Shown here in pieces: positions 7,761 through 17,247 of a stretch of DNA of 37,476 nucleotides. The notes under the pieces are model-generated. The model saw only the letters and a program-made list of their open reading frames with translations, had not been told where the DNA came from and did no database searches. Source of the DNA: Terriglobia bacterium (lineage in GTDB: Bacteria; Acidobacteriota; Terriglobia; Bryobacterales; Bryobacteraceae); NCBI GenBank assembly GCA_025363475.1, contig JANYDS010000064.1, forward strand, positions 1-37,476, given 5' to 3'. Position numbers and translations under genes: made by a program. The number at the start of each line of letters is the position of its first letter. Within the stretch, counting starts at the first letter, position 1.

Positions 7761-8616
7761 CGGCGATTTTGTCGCGAGGCCCGGCAAGCGCGTCGATCTG
7801 AGCAAGTGGCACACCCGCGCCCCGGATTATTATGGTTCCTCCGGCGATTATCACGAACGGCTGGCGGAAGATACCCGGCAACTGAGTGACCTGCAAAGCC
7901 TGCTCTACGCCTCCGACAGCTATTCACTGCTGGTCATTTTTCAGGCGATGGATGCAGCAGGCAAAGACAGCGCCATTAAACATGTCATGTCCGGGGTGAA
8001 CCCGCAGGGCTGTCAGGTGACCAGCTTCAAACACCCCAGCGCCGAAGATCTGGACCATGATTTCCTCTGGACGGCCACCCGCAAGTTGCCTGAACGCGGC
8101 ATGATCGGAATTTTCAATCGATCCTATTACGAGGAAGTGCTGATCGTGCGCGTGCATCCGAAAATCCTTCATGCGCAGCGGGTTCCGGCTGTGCTTGTGG
8201 ACCCCGGAACGATCTGGACTGACCGGTTTCGCTCAATCATCAACCTCGAAGATCACCTTGTCCGCAACGGTACCCGCATAGTGAAATTCTTTCTGCACCT
8301 TTCTCCGGAAGAACAGCGCAACAGGTTCCTGAAACGCATCGACAAACCGGAGAAAAACTGGAAGTTCAGTTTTGCCGATATTGCAGAGCGAAAGTCGTGG
8401 AAGCAGTATATGAAGGCATACGAGGAATGCATCACCGCCACCAGCACTGCTGCCGCGCCCTGGTATATTGTGCCTGCTGACGGCAAGCAGAACACGCAGC
8501 TGATTGTCTCCCGCATCATTGTCGAAGAGCTGAAAGGTCTCGGTATGAGTTATCCGAAAGCCAGTCCGCAGCGGCGGCGGGAATTGCAAGCTATTCGCAA
8601 ACTACTCACCAAATAG
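7744..8616 (+). CDS. PPK2-family polyphosphate kinase, probably class III
   Basis: The 290-residue protein is a polyphosphate:nucleotide phosphotransferase of the PPK2 family (P-loop fold). Walker A is MDAAGKDS (69-76), and the Walker B region is [15 protein letters not shown] (124-138), with Asn in place of the Asp of class I enzymes such as those reading FDRSWYNR; this and the length favour class III, which phosphorylates AMP and ADP using polyphosphate. A lid module with basic residues follows (about 190-235). Start is the ATG at 7744, immediately after a duplicated copy of the same start sequence. It precedes the RNB gene by three bases, forming an operon. Specific nucleotide preference is inferred. 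Confidence 0.9.
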   Translation: MKKINPGDFVARPGKRVDLSKWHTRAPDYYGSSGDYHERLAEDTRQLSDLQSLLYASDSYSLLVIFQAMDAAGKDSAIKHVMSGVNPQGCQVTSFKHPSAEDLDHDFLWTATRKLPERGMIGIFNRSYYEEVLIVRVHPKILHAQRVPAVLVDPGTIWTDRFRSIINLEDHLVRNGTRIVKFFLHLSPEEQRNRFLKRIDKPEKNWKFSFADIAERKSWKQYMKAYEECITATSTAAAPWYIVPADGKQNTQLIVSRIIVEELKGLGMSYPKASPQRRRELQAIRKLLTK

Positions 8617-8619
8617 AAG

Positions 8620-10071
8620 ATGCCAACTCCCTTTGATCTTTTTGCAGCCGCTCGTCAGGAAATGATTGATGACGGTTTTGATCCCGATTTTTCGCCGGAA
8701 GTCCTTCGGCAAATCGATGCCCTCACCGCACGGGCAACACCCGGCGCGGGTGCGGACATACGTGACTTGCGTTCGCTGCTCTGGTCATCAATTGATAACG
8801 ACTCCTCGCGGGATCTTGACCAGGCCGAGGCTGCCGAACGTGTGACCGGAGGAATCCGGGTGCTTATTGCCGTTGCCGATGTTGATTCCGCGGTGCCCCC
8901 TGGTTCGCCGGTTGACCGGCATGCAGAGTCTCAGACGACCAGCGTCTATACCGGTATACGGACCTTTCCTATGTTGCCGGAAAAGTTGTCCACCGATCTG
9001 ACGTCGCTCAACGAAGGGGTTGACCGACTGGCGCTGGTCGTGGATATGGTGATGACACCGGACGGCAGCATCGCTTCCGGTGAGATTTACCGCGCACTGG
9101 TGCACAATCACGCTCAGCTCACTTACAACGGCGTGGGGCCGTGGCTGGAAGGCAAGGCGCAGGCTCCACACAAGGTGGCGGCGTCCACGGAGCTTGCCAC
9201 TCAATTGAAACTACAGGATGAGGCCTCCCGGATTTTGTTTCAGGAACGGCAGCGACTGGGAGCACTGAATTTTGATCGGGTCGAAGCTGAAGCGATCATC
9301 GCCGACGGACAAGTGCAGGGGATTAACTCCCGAACGAAAAACCGTGCGACTGAACTGATCGAAAATTTCATGGTTGCAGCCAACGGTGTGATGGCGCGGA
9401 CGCTGATGCAGGCGGGGATTTCTTCCATCCGCCGTGTCGTGAGAACTCCCGAACGCTGGCCGAGAATCGCGGAACTGGCGGCGCGTTATAGTGAGCAACT
9501 GCCAGCCGAACCCAGCTCAGGCGCCCTGAATCTCTTCCTCAAAAAAAGGAAAGAGGCTGATCCGCTACACTACGCCGACGTGTCGCTGGCGGTGATCAAA
9601 CTCATGGGGCCGGGCGAGTATGTGCTTTCACGCGCGGATGATCAGAATCAGGGTCATTTCGCGCTGGCGGCGCATGACTACACCCACTCCACGGCACCCA
9701 ATCGCCGCTTTGCCGATACGGTCACGCAACGGCTCATCAAGTCCGTTCTCGCCAAACAGCCGTCGCCGTACTCAGACCAGCAGCTGGATGCCATCGCACG
9801 GAACTGCACACTGCGCGAGGATGCCGCGCGCAAAGTGGAAAGGGTTATGAACAAGCGTATTGCGGCGGTTGCGCTGCTGCCGAACGTTGGCGAGACCTTC
9901 GCCGCAGTGGTGACCGGAGTCACGCCTAAAGGCGTTTTTGTTCGCATCGCCGGGCCACCTGCGGAAGGACTTCTGATTCGAGGCCAGCAGGGCGTTGATG
10001 TGGGTGATCAATTGCAGGTCAAACTGGTGAGTACAGACCCGCGACGCGGATATCTGGATTTCGCACGGTAG
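8620..10071 (+). CDS. RNB-domain exoribonuclease (RNase II/R family)
   Basis: The 483-residue protein has a short N-terminal helical part, an RNB catalytic domain and a C-terminal S1-like RNA-binding domain (about 425-483, with AAVVTGVTPKGVFVRI). The active-site segment SIDNDSSRDLDQ gives Asp59, Asp65 and Asp67; where RNase R has a fourth Asp, this protein has Gln68, which seems usual for the short RNB proteins related to Deinococcus RNase II. It lacks the N-terminal cold-shock domains of RNase R. These enzymes degrade RNA from 3' to 5'. It is three bases downstream of PPK2, so co-transcription of polyphosphate and RNA turnover genes is likely. Confidence 0.9.
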   Translation: MPTPFDLFAAARQEMIDDGFDPDFSPEVLRQIDALTARATPGAGADIRDLRSLLWSSIDNDSSRDLDQAEAAERVTGGIRVLIAVADVDSAVPPGSPVDRHAESQTTSVYTGIRTFPMLPEKLSTDLTSLNEGVDRLALVVDMVMTPDGSIASGEIYRALVHNHAQLTYNGVGPWLEGKAQAPHKVAASTELATQLKLQDEASRILFQERQRLGALNFDRVEAEAIIADGQVQGINSRTKNRATELIENFMVAANGVMARTLMQAGISSIRRVVRTPERWPRIAELAARYSEQLPAEPSSGALNLFLKKRKEADPLHYADVSLAVIKLMGPGEYVLSRADDQNQGHFALAAHDYTHSTAPNRRFADTVTQRLIKSVLAKQPSPYSDQQLDAIARNCTLREDAARKVERVMNKRIAAVALLPNVGETFAAVVTGVTPKGVFVRIAGPPAEGLLIRGQQGVDVGDQLQVKLVSTDPRRGYLDFAR

Positions 10072-10090
10072 CTTAATATCAGAGGACACT

Positions 10091-10288
10091 ATGTACGACT
10101 CACACCGGATCGCCGCTGAAATGCATGACATCGCCGCGCACGCTCACCGTGCGGCTGCGGAACGCCGTGACAAACAGGACCATTTAACGGGGCATGAACT
10201 TTCCCGTCAGGCCCTTGAGCATTCGCGCAAAGCGCATGAACAATCCGTGGAAGCGCATGAGAAGACTGTGGCCGCGCCTCCCGCGTAA
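10091..10288 (+). CDS. Small His/Ala-rich helical protein
   Basis: A 65-residue protein starts at an ATG with AGAGGA nine bases upstream, 19 bases after the RNB gene. It is almost entirely helical and contains repeated short patterns of His, Ala and Glu (HDIAAHAHRAAAERR, HSRKAHEQSVEAHEKTV), with eleven histidines. No family is recognised. The spacing and ribosome site argue that it is real and co-transcribed with PPK2 and RNB. It could bind metal or polyphosphate/nucleic acid through its histidines and basic residues, but that is speculation. Confidence 0.6.
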   Translation: MYDSHRIAAEMHDIAAHAHRAAAERRDKQDHLTGHELSRQALEHSRKAHEQSVEAHEKTVAAPPA

Positions 10289-10375
10289 TGCGCTCGATGT
10301 AACATACACAGGATCGTCGCAGCAGGCAAGCTCAGAGGTGCGCTCAGCGCCAAACCAGAGTCAGAAACTCAAAAT

Positions 10376-11878
10376 CTACCAGTCTGTTGGCCGGTAATCC
10401 TTCAGAAACTGCCCCCAAACATGCTCCCCGGTATTGAAGCCGCTGATGATGGGGTCAAGGATTCGGGCCGCGCCATCCACAATATCCAGCGGCGGATGAA
10501 ATTGCTGCTCTGTGACCTTACGCGCCGCAATCTCCACCGGATCTTCATCCGTCACCCAGCCGGTATCCACGCTGTTCATGTGGATGCCATCGCCCTCATA
10601 TTCGGTCGCCGAGGTGCGCGTCATCATATTCAGCGCAGCCTTCGCCATGTTGGTGTGCGGGTGCCGCGTCGTCTTCCACTTGCGATAGAACTGACCCTCT
10701 ACGGCAGAGACATTGACGATGTGTTTATCGCGCTCCGGCGTCAGCATCATCAAAGGTTTCAACCGGGCATTGATAATAAACGGTGCAATCGCATTGATCA
10801 GCTGAACTTCCAGTAGCTCCACCGACGAGACTTCATTCATCAGCAGTCGCCATGAGTTGCGGCCGCGCAAATCCACCTGTTGCAGGTTCTGATCCAGACG
10901 ACCCTGCGGGAACAAGTGCATCGCCCCCAGCGCATCCTCTGCCACCAGCGGAATCTGTGATAATTCTGCCGCGTTCGTCATGCCTTCCAGCCCCGTAACG
11001 GTCAGCCCTGCTGCCGCCGCCGCGTGCTCTTCATAAATCCCCACCAGACGCCGCACGGGCTCCGTAACATGTTCCAGCGCGGCACGCTCCCCTGCCATCA
11101 TGTGCGCATAAAACTCTGGCGGACGCCGCACCGTCTGGCACGCATTATTGATTATGAAATCGAGGCGCGGCAGGGTTGCCAGCATCTGCCGGCAGAAGGC
11201 TTCAACACTCGGCGTGTGCCGCAAATCCAAGCCGAATATTTCGAGGCGGTGCCCCCACTCGCCGAAGTCCGCCTCCTGCGCATAGCGTTCCGCTGAATCG
11301 CGGGGAAAGCGGGTGGTGACGATGAGTCTGGCCCCGGCGCGCAGCAGCTTCAAGCCAGTCTGATAGCCGATTTTCACCCGGCCCCCGGTGAGCAGAGCGA
11401 CTCTGCCGCTGAGATCCGCAAGTTCCGTGCGTTTGTTGAAGTTGAACTCCGCGCACTCCGGGCACATCTGGTCGTAGAAGTGGTGGATCACCTGATATTT
11501 CTTCTTGCACACGTAGCAGTGCGGAGATTCTGATGGCGCGGTGCCTAAAGGCTCAGCCTGATCCTGGTCTGCATCCGCAGGCGGAAAAAAATTGGCAGTA
11601 GTGAAGACAGGTTTTCGCCGCAATGCCCGAATCCCGGTTTCGTTCAGGACTGCACCCACGCGTTCAGCCTGTGTCGCAACCCGCTCGCGTTCGGCCGCTT
11701 TCACCCTTTGCCGCCGTGCAATCTTATCGGGAATATAGAACTGAGCTACTGCCCGGTGCAGGCGCTCCCGGCCTTCAGGTGTCAGTTGTTCCAGCAGCGA
11801 ATGGTCCGCCGTAATTTGTTCAAGCAGTTCCGTGGCGGCCCGGACACTCTCCCCGAACCCGGAATCAGACTTTGGCAC
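10376..11878 (-). CDS. SDR-family oxidoreductase with N-terminal zinc knuckle, lacking the catalytic Tyr
   Basis: The 500-residue protein starts at a GTG (11878) with GGAG six bases upstream; an in-frame TGA lies just before. Residues 1-115 are helical and charged. A treble-clef/zinc-ribbon-like knuckle follows: C121xxC124 and C139xxC142. Residues 155-495 form a short-chain dehydrogenase Rossmann domain: TGGRVKIG (164-171) binds nucleotide, NNAC at 244-247 and Ser391 are in place. The usual YxxxK active site reads T409-N-M-A-K413, so the catalytic tyrosine is absent. Related 500-residue SDRs occur in fungi and bacteria and I recall the same HTNMAK sequence there, so this may be a family trait. 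It follows trigger factor by 36 bases. Reaction unknown. Confidence 0.85.
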   Translation of the reverse strand: MPKSDSGFGESVRAATELLEQITADHSLLEQLTPEGRERLHRAVAQFYIPDKIARRQRVKAAERERVATQAERVGAVLNETGIRALRRKPVFTTANFFPPADADQDQAEPLGTAPSESPHCYVCKKKYQVIHHFYDQMCPECAEFNFNKRTELADLSGRVALLTGGRVKIGYQTGLKLLRAGARLIVTTRFPRDSAERYAQEADFGEWGHRLEIFGLDLRHTPSVEAFCRQMLATLPRLDFIINNACQTVRRPPEFYAHMMAGERAALEHVTEPVRRLVGIYEEHAAAAAGLTVTGLEGMTNAAELSQIPLVAEDALGAMHLFPQGRLDQNLQQVDLRGRNSWRLLMNEVSSVELLEVQLINAIAPFIINARLKPLMMLTPERDKHIVNVSAVEGQFYRKWKTTRHPHTNMAKAALNMMTRTSATEYEGDGIHMNSVDTGWVTDEDPVEIAARKVTEQQFHPPLDIVDGAARILDPIISGFNTGEHVWGQFLKDYRPTDW

Positions 11879-11914
11879 CGGATGCTCCGCCGATCATTGT
11901 CCGAACACGAATCA

Positions 11915-13213
11915 CTATTCAGTGACGGCTTCAGCCACTTCCGGGACTGCCACCGGTTCGGTCTTCGTAGCCTTGTCAAAAAGGAACGCGAGGGTCTTAT
12001 CCGTCTGGATGTGTGACGCAATCCGGTCCATAGTCCCATCTTCCGTTAACTTCTTTCGAACAGTCACTATCGGCTCACGGTTTTCCCGCGCGATCCGCTC
12101 CACTTCGCGGTCCACTTCCTCATTCATGACGGTGATCGATTCCTTCTCGGCCACCTTCTGCAAAATCAGCGAAGCCTTTACTTCCCGCAATGCTGCCGGG
12201 CGCTGAGCCTCTTTGATTTTTTCCCAGTCGAGGTTGAAAGACTTCGGATCCACACCCTGCTGCGCAAGCGACCGCAGGCGCGATTCCACACGATTCTCAA
12301 TCTGCCGTTCGATAAATATTTCAGGCACCGGGAACTCATTTGCGTCCACCAGTTTGTCCACAAGCGCATCCTTGGCAATGCGCTGTGCTTCGCCTTCGCG
12401 CTCAGCCAAAATCGCCTTGCGGACAGCATCGTGCAACTCGGCTACAGTACGGAAATCGCCCAGATCCTGCGCGAATTCATCGCTTACTTCCGGCACTTCC
12501 TTGCGCCGCAAGCCCTTCACATTCACCTTGAAGCGAACGATCTTGCCTGCCAGCTTTTCCTGCCCATATTCTTCGGGGTAGGTGACGTCGAATTCCTTGT
12601 CGTCCCCAGGCGATGAGCCACGCAGATTCTCAGTGAAACCCGCCAGTGTTTCCGGGCCGCCAATCAGCACAGTCACTTCGTCTGACTTAATTGGTTCGTC
12701 AGCACCTGAGATGCTTTCGAGCGAAACCACCGCGTAATCGCCATCCTCAACCGGACGCGGGTCCACATTGACAAAGGTCGCTTTGTTTTCACGGATGTCG
12801 CCGATGCGTTTCTCTATATCTTCATCGGAAACCACGGGTTCGCGATACGGAACTTCAACGCCTGTGTAAGGCGCAGGTTCAAACTCAGGAAACACCTCAA
12901 ACTGAGCCTTAAAATGCACCGACTGGTCCTCGTGATAATGCACGTCAGAGACGTTCGGAGTGCCTACCACCCGCAATTTCTCCTCATTCGCTTTAGCGGT
13001 GAAGAAAACCGGGACCAGGTTTTCCAGAACCTTCTGCCGGATATCCGACGCAAAAGACCGGCGCACCATAGATAACGGCACCTTGCCGGGACGGAAACCC
13101 GGCATGCGGGCCTTGTCCTGAAACGTTTTAGTGACCTTGGCGGTCTCGGTCTCGACTGCGTCGGCAGGGATCGAGACTTCAAGCTCGTGCTTGCAACCTT
13201 CAACTAATGACAA
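11915..13213 (-). CDS. tig: Trigger factor (ribosome-associated chaperone / prolyl isomerase)
   Basis: The 432-residue protein matches trigger factor over its whole length. The ribosome-binding domain (1-110) has the signature region ARMPGFRPGKVPLSMV near residues 35-50; an FKBP-type prolyl isomerase domain spans roughly 150-235; the rest is the helical C-terminal chaperone domain. It binds at the ribosome exit tunnel and shields nascent chains. The start appears to be a TTG at 13213 (no in-frame ATG gives a complete N terminus), with GAGG about ten bases upstream. Unlike the common tig-clpP-clpX order, it is preceded by a dsbA-like gene and followed by a zinc-knuckle SDR. Confidence 0.95.
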   Translation of the reverse strand: MSLVEGCKHELEVSIPADAVETETAKVTKTFQDKARMPGFRPGKVPLSMVRRSFASDIRQKVLENLVPVFFTAKANEEKLRVVGTPNVSDVHYHEDQSVHFKAQFEVFPEFEPAPYTGVEVPYREPVVSDEDIEKRIGDIRENKATFVNVDPRPVEDGDYAVVSLESISGADEPIKSDEVTVLIGGPETLAGFTENLRGSSPGDDKEFDVTYPEEYGQEKLAGKIVRFKVNVKGLRRKEVPEVSDEFAQDLGDFRTVAELHDAVRKAILAEREGEAQRIAKDALVDKLVDANEFPVPEIFIERQIENRVESRLRSLAQQGVDPKSFNLDWEKIKEAQRPAALREVKASLILQKVAEKESITVMNEEVDREVERIARENREPIVTVRKKLTEDGTMDRIASHIQTDKTLAFLFDKATKTEPVAVPEVAEAVTE

Positions 13214-13264
13214 AGCTGGATTTACCTCAGAGAGAAAGAGATTGGAAATTTCAGGATAACAGGT

Positions 13265-13837
13265 TTATTTCAGCGCTTCGTCGAGGGCGCGGGCTACGTC
13301 CTCATAAAGGATGGTTTCAATGAAGCTCTGGCCGCCCAGGAAAGCAGTGGGCGTGCGGGTGACGGCACGGCCCTTGCCGGACTGAATATCCTGTTCCACG
13401 AGTGCGATGAGGCGCGGGTCAGACAGCGCGTCGATAATACCCTTCGGGTTAAGTTTATTGCGCGAAGCGAATTCTGTAAGCCAAGGTTTCAGGGACTGGC
13501 TGGTGATGCCGGTTTGCTCCGCCAGAAGTTCCCTGCGGATGGCGGCCCCTAGTGCGGAATTGTGTTCGTAAACCCAGCGGGCGGCGATGGCTGCCAGCCG
13601 CGCCCATTCGTGTTTGGGCAACGGAAAATCGCGATGAATGAAAGCGACGCGCCCACTGTATTTGGGCAAGAGCTTCTCGTCGAGCATGGTCTGGAACCGG
13701 GCGCAGTCGCTGCATTGAAGGTCGTCATAGATCACGACCTTCACAGAACTTCCCGGAGTTCCCTGCACGACATCACTGCTGGCAGCGGCAAGTGTAGTCA
13801 TGGTAGCCACAATCAACAGAACAACGGCTGACTTCAC
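13265..13837 (-). CDS. DsbA-like periplasmic thiol-disulfide oxidoreductase
   Basis: The 190-residue protein has a signal peptide (residues 1-20, cleavage after AAAS/AAASS) and a thioredoxin fold of the DsbA/Fernandez-type. The active site is C42-S-D-C45 in QCSDCARFQ, followed by a helical insert (about 70-150) and the cis-proline loop RTPTAFLGG near 160-168. Related proteins catalyse disulfide formation or isomerisation in exported proteins. CSDC differs from the CPHC of classic DsbA. The ATG overlaps the preceding gene's stop by four bases, and trigger factor begins 51 bases downstream, so folding genes are clustered. Redox direction cannot be told. Confidence 0.87.
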   Translation of the reverse strand: MKSAVVLLIVATMTTLAAASSDVVQGTPGSSVKVVIYDDLQCSDCARFQTMLDEKLLPKYSGRVAFIHRDFPLPKHEWARLAAIAARWVYEHNSALGAAIRRELLAEQTGITSQSLKPWLTEFASRNKLNPKGIIDALSDPRLIALVEQDIQSGKGRAVTRTPTAFLGGQSFIETILYEDVARALDEALK

Positions 13838-14664
13838 AGCTGCAGGGGAGCCTGCAGGCGAAATACGAGTCGGGTTTCGGAAGGGATTTTCACTTTTTGG
13901 CCTCCCGTCAGAACCTCAGCGCCGGTCCCCACGGCGGCTCCGGAACCCGCTCCGATGGCAGCGCCCTTACCGCCTCCGGCAATGGCTCCGATCACAGCTC
14001 CGAGCACAGCCGTGCCGCCAATCACCTTTGCCGACCGTGCGCCGCGTGAACCGCTCGCCGTTTGCACATCCGTGCTGTTTATGTCCATTGGAATTCCGTC
14101 CACCGTAATGGTTGAAAGCGCCAGAGTCAGTACAGTGCGGCCCTGAATTTTGCCGGACTGCTGGTCACTCACAAGTTTCATCAGCACGTCGGCACCGCGC
14201 GGGATGACCGAGCGCCCGTCCACAACCACAGCTTCATCGAGACTCGCGCGGAACGTCTCACCGGTGCGTGAGGTCTCCGAATTCACGGAATCAATCATCC
14301 GAACCGACACTTCAGTTCCCGTGGGAACGGTAATGCCGCGGCCGGACCCGACCGGTGAGTTATTGCGCGAATAATCGCGGTTCGAATCACGGGCAGACGG
14401 GGGTGGCATGAGTTCGCGGCGCGGATCCTGGGCTGTGGCGCGGGGAGCCTGGTCAGAAGATTCAAACATCACCGAATCCACCTGGGTGACGTCGTAGGTT
14501 CGGATGCTGCCCGCCTGGTCCATGCGGATTTCACGCGACGTGCCACCCAGATAAGTACCGCGGATGGTCTCGCCGCTCTTGAGCCTGAGGGTGTCAGCAC
14601 TTAGCAGCGACGCCGCTGTCAAAAAAATCAAACCTGTTCTGGTAGAAAAAGTCATAGTGTTCAC
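13834..14664 (-). CDS. Secreted protein with Sm/SH3-like N-terminal barrel and glycine zipper
   Basis: The protein has 276 residues from a GTG at 14664; an ATG three codons later (14655) is an equally possible start. A signal peptide ends near LLSAD (residue 23). Residues 24-68 resemble a small beta-barrel (LRLKSGETIRGTYLGG ... YDVTQVDSVMF). A polar linker leads to a beta-rich domain of the BamE/TrbI-like 'GTEVSVRMIDSVNSETS...G' type (about 113-200), which is common in acidobacterial exported proteins, then a Gly/Ala zipper (about 213-250). It overlaps the dsbA-like gene by four bases. A role in the envelope is likely; the precise function is not known. Confidence 0.75.
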   Translation of the reverse strand: MNTMTFSTRTGLIFLTAASLLSADTLRLKSGETIRGTYLGGTSREIRMDQAGSIRTYDVTQVDSVMFESSDQAPRATAQDPRRELMPPPSARDSNRDYSRNNSPVGSGRGITVPTGTEVSVRMIDSVNSETSRTGETFRASLDEAVVVDGRSVIPRGADVLMKLVSDQQSGKIQGRTVLTLALSTITVDGIPMDINSTDVQTASGSRGARSAKVIGGTAVLGAVIGAIAGGGKGAAIGAGSGAAVGTGAEVLTGGQKVKIPSETRLVFRLQAPLQL

Positions 14665-14725
14665 TCGTTAGCTTCAATTGCCTGAATTGTACAAGACGAT
14701 TTTCGGGCCGGCCGGGTTGCAGATT

Positions 14726-15589
14726 TCAAGCTCGTCTCCCGAGCGGAGGGATCAGACCAGAGGCCACTTGTTTCCCTTTGGCCAGGGCTTCGGCGTAAGC
14801 TTCGCGCCGCTCCCATTTCGTCAGTCCCTGCCCGTTGCGGTTGATTTTTTCGAGGCCGAGACCTACCACGTAGGTGCCCGCATAAGCGATGGCCGCTTTC
14901 GGGATCAGACCGCCGCCCAGGGGGATCTTGCCAGCCAGTTCGCGGGCCAGCGCACGCCAGCCAAAGGCCCCGGCCGCAATAATCCCAATCTCCATTTTCT
15001 GCTCCTTATAGCCGACGGGCCGGTCGTGCGCCGCCGCCATGAGCAGGGCCATGCGGATCTGATTCATGGTGAGAAACGCAGTGTCGGTGGCAAACTCACC
15101 GATCGCCCATGGCAGGTCAATTACGGTCGGAATGACGTTGGGCAGGGCTGTTACCAAAGAAAAGAGGGCATTTTCTTTCGCTACCCGCTGAATGATCCGA
15201 TCTGAGACAGCGCGACGGAAGCGCGGAAAATAACGCGCAATGGCAAGTTCCAGGGAGGGATAGGCTCCTGCGATGGCAGTAATCGCTGCCTCAGGATTTT
15301 GCGGATCAAATACAAAGCCGTTGGCCGGAATAGCCAGACCTTGTTCACAGAGAACGAAGTCGAATCCACCCAAGGGGGCCATACCGGCGCGCCGGGTCAG
15401 CCGGAGCGCGGCTTCCCGCTCGACTTCGCTCAGGGTTGCCGGGGCGAGGATAAGCTCCATCTCTTCATATATATCTTCGTTCGATGCCATCAGCCCGACA
15501 GTGAATGTCTTGTGCGCCAAGCCGCGAATTTCATCGGTATCAACCGCGGCATAGATCTTTCGGATTTCCTTCAGAATGTTCAATGCCAT
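14726..15589 (-). CDS. DUF697/EcsC-like membrane-associated protein
   Basis: The 287-residue protein has hydrophobic stretches around 135-160 and 205-245 flanked by helices. The region with ALPNVIPTVIDLPWAIGEF, then NQIRMALLMAAAHDRPVGY, then LIPKAAIAYAGTYVVGLGLEK matches the pattern of DUF697 domains (tail of YcjF-like and GTPase-linked proteins); an EcsC-like assignment is the alternative. No GTP-binding motifs are present in the protein. Its start at 15589 lies 129 bases from the divergent chemoreceptor gene, and the next minus-strand gene begins 61 bases after its stop. Function unknown. Confidence 0.7.
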   Translation of the reverse strand: MALNILKEIRKIYAAVDTDEIRGLAHKTFTVGLMASNEDIYEEMELILAPATLSEVEREAALRLTRRAGMAPLGGFDFVLCEQGLAIPANGFVFDPQNPEAAITAIAGAYPSLELAIARYFPRFRRAVSDRIIQRVAKENALFSLVTALPNVIPTVIDLPWAIGEFATDTAFLTMNQIRMALLMAAAHDRPVGYKEQKMEIGIIAAGAFGWRALARELAGKIPLGGGLIPKAAIAYAGTYVVGLGLEKINRNGQGLTKWERREAYAEALAKGKQVASGLIPPLGRRA

Positions 15590-15718
15590 GAAACTATATC
15601 TCCGCTTTCTTTTTTATTTTAGCTCCGCTGGCTAAAGCTTTGCCGGAGTTGGGCCGATCAGCTACCAGAGCAACACCGGTACGCAAAGCCCGGAGACCGA
15701 AAGGAAGATACGAAAGAC

Positions 15719-17224
15719 ATGTCAGGAATGACACTTAGAACCAAATTTCTGGGCGGCTTTGCTGCCCTGTTGTGCATGATATCGGCGCTCGCGTTTACCT
15801 CGATGCGCGCTATGAGTTCGCTGAACAGCGCGCTTGATCAGGTGGTGCACCGGGTATCAAAACGGGCGGACCGGACCAGCCAGCTTGTGGAAAATCTTGT
15901 GGAAATCAGTGGTCGGCAACAGGCCTTGCTATTACATTCCATCCTCAGCGACCCCTCGGGCGTGGAGCAGAACCGGCGTGCGGTCGCTGATGCCGAACAC
16001 CGAATCGATAGTCTCTTTACGGAGCTGGCAACCTTGATTGATTCGCCGGGCGACAGGCAACTGGTGCAGGAACTTCAGTCGAAGGTGAATCAGGTCCGTC
16101 CCCTGAGCGATGAAGTTACGCAGATGATTCAAAAGCAGCAGATGACGGATGCATTGAAACTGGTGACGGACAAACTGCTGCCTGCCTATGAGGATCTGCA
16201 GCGCAATTCCCGCGATTTTCTAAGCAACCAGAGGGACAAAATGGCTTCGGAAACTATGGGTGTCATGGCAGACGCCTCATCTACCCGTGTTCTGGCCTTC
16301 ATTTTTGTCTGCCTGACCATCGGTTGCTCAATCATGATCAGCTGGGTGGTGCGGCAGATGAACAATGCGCTCGGCAGCATGGGTTCCCAGGTTTCGGACG
16401 GCGCGCAGCAGGTGGCGCGGGCGGCGGTGCAGATGGGGTCCATCAGTCAATCGCTGGCACAAGGCGCCTCGGAGCAGGCTGTTTCGCTGGAACAGACTTC
16501 AGCTTCAGCCGAACAGGTCAACTCGATGGTGCAGCGCAACGCACGCAGTTCGAGGGAAGCAGCAGAACACACCAACGACGCCAATCGGCTGCTGACGGAA
16601 GCGAACCAGAAGCTGGAACAGATGCTGGTATCGATGCGAGATATTTCGTCGTCCAGCGAGCGGATTTCAAAGATCATCCGCGTAATTGATGAGATCGCGT
16701 TCCAGACCAATATTTTGTCGCTGAATGCGGCGGTGGAAGCGGCCAGGGCGGGTGAAGCCGGCATGGGTTTTGCGGTGGTGGCAGATGAAGTTCGCAATCT
16801 CGCACAGCGCTGTTCGCAGGCGGCTAAAGACACTTCAGGCCTGATTGAAGAATCCATTCAGCATTCCAAGACGGGTAAAGTCCGGCTTGACGAAGTGGCT
16901 CTGGCCATGCGCCAGGTCACTGACAGCGCCGTCCAGGTGCAGCGACTCTCGAATGAAGTCAACGCCGGTTCGGAAGAACAGGCACGGGGAATTGAGCAGA
17001 TTTCACGGGCAATCCTTCAAATCCAGCAGGTAACACAGCAGACCGCAGCCAGTGCCGAAGAAGGTGCCAGCGCCGGAGCTCAAATGAGTTCGGAAGCGGA
17101 TCACCTGCAGGCCGCAGTTCACAGAATGAGAGCGATGCTCGGCATACAGGAAGATGCCGCGCAGCAGGATTCCCGCAGGGTCGCTCCGAAAAAAGAGTCA
17201 CAAGACCAGTACGCATGGCGTTAA
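15719..17224 (+). CDS. Methyl-accepting chemotaxis protein without a recognisable HAMP
   Basis: The 501-residue receptor has a TM helix (about 10-29), a periplasmic four-helix-bundle-type sensor domain (30-188), TM2 (191-211) and a cytoplasmic signalling coiled coil. The highly conserved hairpin tip [21 protein letters not shown]...[15 protein letters not shown] spans about 325-364 and is the CheA/CheW contact site. Only some 15 residues lie between TM2 and the start of the heptad region, so a normal HAMP domain is missing or very reduced. There is no CheR-binding pentapeptide at the C terminus. No che genes are in the window. A TonB-C-like protein follows after 23 bases, a plausible operon partner. 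Confidence 0.93.
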   Translation: MSGMTLRTKFLGGFAALLCMISALAFTSMRAMSSLNSALDQVVHRVSKRADRTSQLVENLVEISGRQQALLLHSILSDPSGVEQNRRAVADAEHRIDSLFTELATLIDSPGDRQLVQELQSKVNQVRPLSDEVTQMIQKQQMTDALKLVTDKLLPAYEDLQRNSRDFLSNQRDKMASETMGVMADASSTRVLAFIFVCLTIGCSIMISWVVRQMNNALGSMGSQVSDGAQQVARAAVQMGSISQSLAQGASEQAVSLEQTSASAEQVNSMVQRNARSSREAAEHTNDANRLLTEANQKLEQMLVSMRDISSSSERISKIIRVIDEIAFQTNILSLNAAVEAARAGEAGMGFAVVADEVRNLAQRCSQAAKDTSGLIEESIQHSKTGKVRLDEVALAMRQVTDSAVQVQRLSNEVNAGSEEQARGIEQISRAILQIQQVTQQTAASAEEGASAGAQMSSEADHLQAAVHRMRAMLGIQEDAAQQDSRRVAPKKESQDQYAWR

Positions 17225-17247
17225 AAAAATTTTTGGAGGTAAGGACA

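Noticed and set aside
10289-10375. GCGCTCAGCGC palindrome between convergent genes, considered as a terminator
   Set aside because: The stem is five pairs with a one-base loop and there is no T-run on either side.
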